A stretch of DNA of 64,000 nucleotides from assembly GCA_040357565.1 (NCBI GenBank), contig JBDODJ010000008.1; one strand, written 5' to 3'. The DNA is from Cercozoa sp. M6MM. Taxonomy: Eukaryota > Endomyxa: Ascetosporea. A program made the position numbers and the translations under genes. The notes below the pieces were generated by a model. The model was not told the origin of the DNA, ran no database searches, and saw only the letters and a list, made by a program, of their open reading frames with translations. Below, in pieces: positions 59,512 to 64,000 of this stretch (the stretch's first letter is position 1; the number at the start of each line of letters is the position of its first letter).

Positions 59512-59966
59512 ATGTCGCAGTCACTAGTTGAGCAGGCAAAGAAGGCGGCGGCATTTGCTGCCGTCGATGAATTTGTGAAGTCGGTATGTGTTTCTCACAC
59601 AGCAGCCGAGACGATCGTGTATGCATTGGGCAGGGCATGAAAGTTGGCGTTGGCAGCGGCAGTACCGTACGTGAACATTTCTTGAATGACATTTGCGTAT
59701 GATGGATGCACTTACCTCCCCATATGTGCAGGTCGTCTACGTGGTCAATCGTCTGTGCGAGAAAATGCGCGCCGGCGAGTTGCCCAACATTGTGTATTTT
59801 TTTTCCTTTTCGTTCGTTTAAGGCAATGGATAAACACGAACTTCTGATCCTCTGGTGTTTCTTGTAGCACTGTGCCGACGTCGTTCCAGTCGGAGCAGTT
59901 GCTGCGTGAGGCGGGTCTGACGGTTTGCGGACTCAACGACCTCGGCGATGGTATGGGAGTGGGATA

Positions 59967-60016
<50 letters not shown>

Positions 60017-61006
60017 TCATGCACACACACACATGTACACATGCACAACGTGTTTTTTTGCGTAGATATGTTGGACGTTGCCATCGACGGAGCAGACGAG
60101 TGCTCAGTGGGTACTCGTTGCTCTGTAAACTCATCCATCCCCAGATTTAACGCTGCCGTTGCGTAGTGAAGCAAGACGACGCCATTGTTGGGATCGACGC
60201 CATTAAGGTAAACAACTCAGTTAAATAGAGGAGAGGTCATGTCATATCAAACAGGGCGGCGGTGGCTGTCAGCTGCAAGAGAAACTTGGTACAATTAGCC
60301 CTATGTTTTTCATCCTTTGCATTATTGATCCCTCTGTCATTTAGTGGCCGCCAACGCCAAGAAGTTTGTCATCGTTGCTGACTACCGCAAGATCTCACCT
60401 GGAGGTAAATAAGGTCACAGACCAGACGATATGAGGAGTGAACTGGTCTTGGACAGGTCTCGGCGTGGCGTGGACCAAGGGCGTTCCCGTTGAGGTTGTT
60501 CCTCAGGCCTATAGATCGGTGCAGCGACGCATCCGGTTGTTGGGTACTTCGACTCTAGACCGCGTTAACCCTTGCATTCTTATCCACCCTTATCCATCCT
60601 TGTCCCTTTGTTGTCTGACCAGGCGGTAGCAGCGAGTTGCGCACAGGCTCGGGAAAGGCTGGGCCTGTCGTGACTGACAACGGTGGGTCGCCACCTTTGC
60701 TTTAACAGCCTTGCTTTGGCACCTTTCTTATTATTTACTCCTGTACACGCAGGAAACATGCTGTTGGACGCAGTGTTTGGCGAGTGCGCGCACCAGCGAA
60801 ACCTCGAACTTGCGCAGGCGCTCTCGTGCACTCCTGGTAGGGTGATGTTGATTCACCAATATACAACCTGGCAAATCGCGAGTCCTTTTGCAGGTATTGT
60901 CGAGCACGGTCTGTTCCTGGACATGGCGTGCTGTGCCTTTTTTGGCATGCAAGACGGCAGCATCTGCACGTGGCGCACTCTGGATCGCAGTACTGCGTCC
61001 CTATAA
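59512..61006 (+). CDS. Ribose-5-phosphate isomerase A
   Basis: The ATG at 59512 gives MSQSLVEQAKKAAAFAAVDE. Exons join in phase: GMKVGVGSGST (phosphate-binding GxGSGST), VVYVVNRLCEKMRAGELPNI, VPTSFQSEQLLREAGL, DMLDVAIDGADECS (catalytic DGADE), AIVGIDAIK joined to GGGGCQLQEKL, and ANAKKFVIVADYRK (VADxxK). PVEVVPQAYRSVQRRIRLLG, VVTDNGNMLLDAVFGE and GIVEHGLFLDMACCAFFG follow. The CDS ends at the TAA at 61004-61006. The enzyme interconverts ribose-5-phosphate and ribulose-5-phosphate in the pentose phosphate pathway. All catalytic motifs are intact. Compared with bacterial RpiA it has a short insertion after the PxxV segment (GGSSELRTGSGKAGPVV). A (CA)n fills one intron. Confidence 0.95.
59968..60014. 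repeat. (CA)n microsatellite
   Basis: A perfect CA repeat lies in the RPI intron between the exons encoding LNDLGD and DMLDVAIDGAD. Confidence 0.95.
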
Positions 61007-61266
61007 TAGTCCCATCTGTGTTAATGCTGTGCAAAGAAGTACCTCTTGGAGTACAACTTTACTGTATCAACGCGAAGTTCGAAGAAGTATTGCAGTATCA
61101 AATCGATTGATCGTACATTTGGACGTTCTTCGGAAGCAAAATAGAAACTTTCTGTTCATCAGTGTTTTTTCTGGGAAGACCTGAACTTTGCCAGTGCTTC
61201 ACAGAGTGAGCAAACTAGGGCGTTTCAAGTGTGATCAAGTCTTGTGAGACTGCAAGAAACCTGAGA

Positions 61267-62510
61267 ATGGCTGCTAACAAGGTGGGATGTGCTTGCTCTG
61301 GAAAGAATGAAGCCAGTTTATTTTCTTTCGTTTGCAGAAAATGCTTTGGATTCCGCTGGAATCCAACCCGGACGTGATGACGTCCTACTGCCACAAACTC
61401 GGTATTTTTTGACGTTGCTTGAATACTTTCACATATTAACGACTTGTTCTGAAGGCATGAAGAAAGACTTCGCGTTCCACGATGTGTTCGGTAGCATTTG
61501 ACCGAAACCGGCAGGCTCACGTCTGACAATACTCGGGATTTCTCTGCTTAGGAACGGACCCAGAGCTGCTGGCCTTTGTGCCGACGCCGGTGCGCGCTGT
61601 GCTGCTGCTGTTCCCGATCACGGAAGCTGTAATATACTCTGAATTTTGAGTTGGCGTCAGCAGATTCTTGCGTGTATGCAGAGCGAAAAATTCCGCGCGG
61701 AAGAGGCGCAGAACCAGCCGGCCGATCAGGGAGAGCATACCAACGGTGACGATGGTGTCTTCTGGATGAAGCAGACTGTTGGAAACGCGTGCGGAACTAT
61801 GGGTATTATTTCCTTGTGTGTCTGCCCTCTGGCTACTTTCTATAACTCGCTCCCACTTGCAGGTTTGCTTCACGCACTGGCCAACAACCGCGACGCTATC
61901 GACGACAGTGAGGTAGCTACGAGTTGCTCTTCTCCTGTTAAATGATTTCTAGTTTCTAGGGCAACTTCCTGTCGCGTTTCTTCTCGCAAGCCGACACGAT
62001 GGATGAAAGCGAGCGTGCAGCCGCGCTCGAGCAGCAAGAGGTGCCCAAGTTTTTGACCTGCTTCCCATCTCTCCCTGCTACGCGTGTTGGAATAGGAACT
62101 GGAGGAGGCGCACGGAGACGCTGCCGTGCAGGGCCAGTCAGCAGTGCCGGAGGACCTCAACGTGCTGCTGCACTTTACTTGCTTCGTTCACCACAACGGG
62201 TGACCCTTTTTTCTTTTGCCCCCCCTGGTCCCTTTGTTCCTTCGCCATCTAACCCTTGTCTTACAGACGACTGGTTGAGTGCGACGGCCGCAAGAGTGGA
62301 CCTATCGACCACGGCACCACCTCGCCCGTACCTCTCTCCTTTGTCTTGACTGTGCATCGTACGACTGTGCATCGTACATGTATGAATTGCTTGCTTGACC
62401 GACAGGACACGCTGCTGGTGGACTCGGTGGAACTTATCAAGCGCAACTTCATGCAGGTCGACCCGGACAATGTTAACTTCTCCATGGTTGCGCTTGGGCC
62501 GTCCCAGTGA
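61267..62510 (+). CDS. Ubiquitin C-terminal hydrolase, UCHL3 type
   Basis: The ATG at 61267 gives MAANK, and splicing continues KMLWIPLESNPDVMTSYCHK. Then come KKDFAFHDVFG, DPELLAFVPTPVRAVLLLFP, VFWMKQTVGNACGTMG (oxyanion Gln and catalytic Cys in QTVGNACGT), LLHALANNRD, a crossover-type loop (ADTMDESERAAALEQQE), and DLNVLLHFTCFVHHNGRLVE. The last holds the catalytic His, followed by the Asp in ECDGRKSGPIDHG. The CDS ends NVNFSMVALGPSQ at 62510. The catalytic triad is intact. UCHL3-type peptidases release small adducts from ubiquitin or NEDD8 C-termini. Compared with human UCHL3 the region before the active site is extended by an acidic loop (RAEEAQNQPADQGEHTNGDD). Confidence 0.95.
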
Positions 62511-62995
62511 GGTTGTCGAGTATTTGCTGCGGTGATGGCGCGGCAGTTCGGTTTCGAGCCATCACCGCTGTTGCAGTCGCCGAAAGCTTTTCGTTTTACA
62601 CCACTTGGTAGTGCACGTTAACTCCTCTCGTCTGTCCTCCGGCGACTGGTGGATGCAATTAATTGATCGGATAGTTGCAAAATTGCCAAACTTCGTGATT
62701 CCAACTAACGAGTATCATGAGTCGAGAACTCGATAGGTGACGGCTGGTGCATCCGTCGCAGCACAGCAAGTACTTTCCATGGAGCTTGTAGGAAGCATTA
62801 AAATTATGCCACTGATCGGAACAATACGGCTGACTGAGCACAAATCTGCAGCAATCAGGAGGGTGCCCACAGTCGATTGATTAATCTCTAGTGTAGAACC
62901 AGTGCGTGCTGTACAACAACCTTTGCGCGTGCGTGGTCTAGCAAACTAGAAGCGAGTTGGGCGAGAAAGCGTTTTCCGAGAAACGTGTCCCTCCA
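62511..62995. other. intergenic interval, nothing recognised
   Basis: These 485 bp lie between the UCH stop and the start of the secreted-protein gene. I see no exon, repeat or RNA structure. Confidence 0.5.
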
Positions 62996-63153
62996 ATGCG
63001 TCTGTTGGGCTTGCTTTCGGCGCTGTTGTTAGCGCGAGTATCTGCGCAAGGCGCGCGGGACGACAATTCGTGCCAGGTTATTGGCGAAACATCGCTTCCT
63101 GACTTCTCATCTTATGAGTACCATTTGCTTTTGCGGAATGACTCTGTTTGCAG

Positions 63154-63197
<44 letters not shown>

Positions 63198-63305
63198 NNN
63201 NNNNNNNNNNNNNNNNNNNNNNNNNNNNNNNNNNNNNNNNNNNNNNNNNNNNNNNNNNNNNNNNNNNNNNNNNNNNNNNNNNNNNNNNNNNNNNNNNGTG
63301 TGTGT

Positions 63306-63390
<85 letters not shown>

Positions 63391-64000
63391 TTTACGCAGC
63401 TGGCAGGAGGATTTCTTCACGCCGCGTGATACCACGTCTGTGTCGCCTGGACAAACGTATGTTCTAGTGTCTGTTAAAATAATTATCAAACTCACAATGA
63501 TGTACCGGATTCGTGCAGCAAAACTGACGATTATTTTTTCGATCTGGAGGGAGCCTGCACGGTCGACGGATCGCGCGATCCCTCCTCGTGTGTTTCCTTC
63601 TTTTCTGTCGTCACTAAGTGTCGATTCGTATGTGGATGTGTTGCACAGTCAAATGGCGCTGGTGCTGTACCCATCAAATATTTTGTCGTCGGGCACAGTG
63701 ACCATCGACGGCACTTCTGGTACCCCCCGTCCCTTGATGTGATATACCCTTTGCTTTCCCCTTCGATATGGTCGTGGGTGTGCCTTGTAGTGTCTTTTTC
63801 GGGTGGCCAATGCATTCACTTCCGTGACTACACAACAAAACGTGATCCGCGGCCGATGTACACTACCCTCCCTTGTTGCTCCCTTTCTTTCGTTGACCCT
63901 TGATGTCTCTTTGCGCAGTCGTATCAGCTGCTCGCGCGCGTCTACCGGTAATTGTTTGAGTTTACCTTGTCTCTAGAGGTCTCTCTTGATATGCACGAGC
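62996..64000 (+). CDS. secreted or type I membrane cysteine-rich protein (partial)
   Basis: The ATG at 62996 gives MRLLGLLSALLLARVSAQ, a textbook signal peptide with probable cleavage after VSA. Mature sequence follows: DDNSCQVIGETSLPDFSSY, then across a (TG)n intron SWQEDFFTPRDTTSVSPGQ, and TDDYFFDLEGACTVDGSRDP with several cysteines (SSCVSFFSVVTKCRFVCGCV). Then come VPIKYFVVGHSDHRRHFW and a probable SGGQCIHFRDYTTKRD exon. The spaced cysteines and a GGxC motif faintly recall mannose-6-phosphate-receptor homology domains, but this is not secure. The gene continues past the right edge. The N gap at 63198-63297 is intronic. Confidence 0.55.
63155..63392. repeat. (TG)n tract with 100-N gap
   Basis: (TG)n lies on both sides of Ns at 63198-63297, within the first intron of the secreted-protein gene. 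Confidence 0.95.

Overview
The window is compact, intron-dense nuclear DNA from a eukaryote, most likely a unicellular protist. It holds spliceosomal, ribosome-biogenesis, SNARE, RGS, cyclic-nucleotide phosphodiesterase and bromodomain genes. Genes lie 100-600 bp apart, and nearly all are split into exons of 40-250 bp by introns of about 45-75 bp. Donors are often GTAC or GTAT rather than GTAAGT, and acceptors are YAG. I could not assign a phylum from sequence alone, and I see no plastid or prokaryotic gene organisation. Simple repeats (CA/TG, AG/TC and C-homopolymers) are abundant, sit mostly in introns, and cause five 100-N assembly gaps and one 10-N gap.

Layout. 0-3.4 kb, minus strand: the tail of a PhnP-type metallo-beta-lactamase, an unidentified helical protein, and a coiled-coil protein. 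3.5-15.2 kb, plus: an ankyrin-repeat protein, a SET/Rubisco-LSMT-like protein, a YeeE/YedE-family membrane protein, and an unidentified acidic protein. 15.5-18.1 kb: a membrin/Bos1-type Qb-SNARE (minus), divergent from a COQ11-like NAD(P)-binding protein (plus). 18.6-34.2 kb: TSR1 (minus), a propeller-like protein (plus), and EFTUD2/Snu114 (minus). 34.5-42.4 kb, plus: an EF-hand/coiled-coil protein, a fragment resembling a non-LTR retrotransposon tail, a lysine-rich protein with a myristoylation motif, and a nucleoside 2-deoxyribosyltransferase-like protein. 42.9-46.6 kb, minus: a predicted RGS-FSP1-like fusion. 48-58 kb: a bromodomain gene (minus), a TAT-SF1/CUS2 homologue with GYF-like domains (plus), and a GAF-PDE (minus). 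58-64 kb, plus: guanylate kinase, ribose-5-phosphate isomerase A, a UCHL3-type ubiquitin hydrolase, and the start of a secreted cysteine-rich protein.

The gene content is mainly housekeeping: ribosome assembly (TSR1), U5 and U2 snRNP function (EFTUD2, TAT-SF1), ER-Golgi transport (membrin), nucleotide and pentose metabolism (GUK, RPI), deubiquitination (UCH), and signalling (PDE, RGS). There is no operon-like logic.

The most unusual object is the 42.9-46.6 kb gene. An N-terminal Met-Gly-Ile-Cys-Thr-Ser motif is followed by a complete RGS domain. This is then joined, through a predicted 53-nt intron, to an FSP1/AIFM2-like pyridine-nucleotide oxidoreductase that has no start codon of its own. 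Other notable signals are two related 100-160 bp palindromic elements in convergent intergenic regions, a recurrent TAC(C/T)GTAC motif in intergenic DNA, and C-homopolymer tracts in introns that follow the sense strand of the gene. Exon models were built by hand from splice signals, frame and family similarity. Gene spans are more reliable than individual splice sites.
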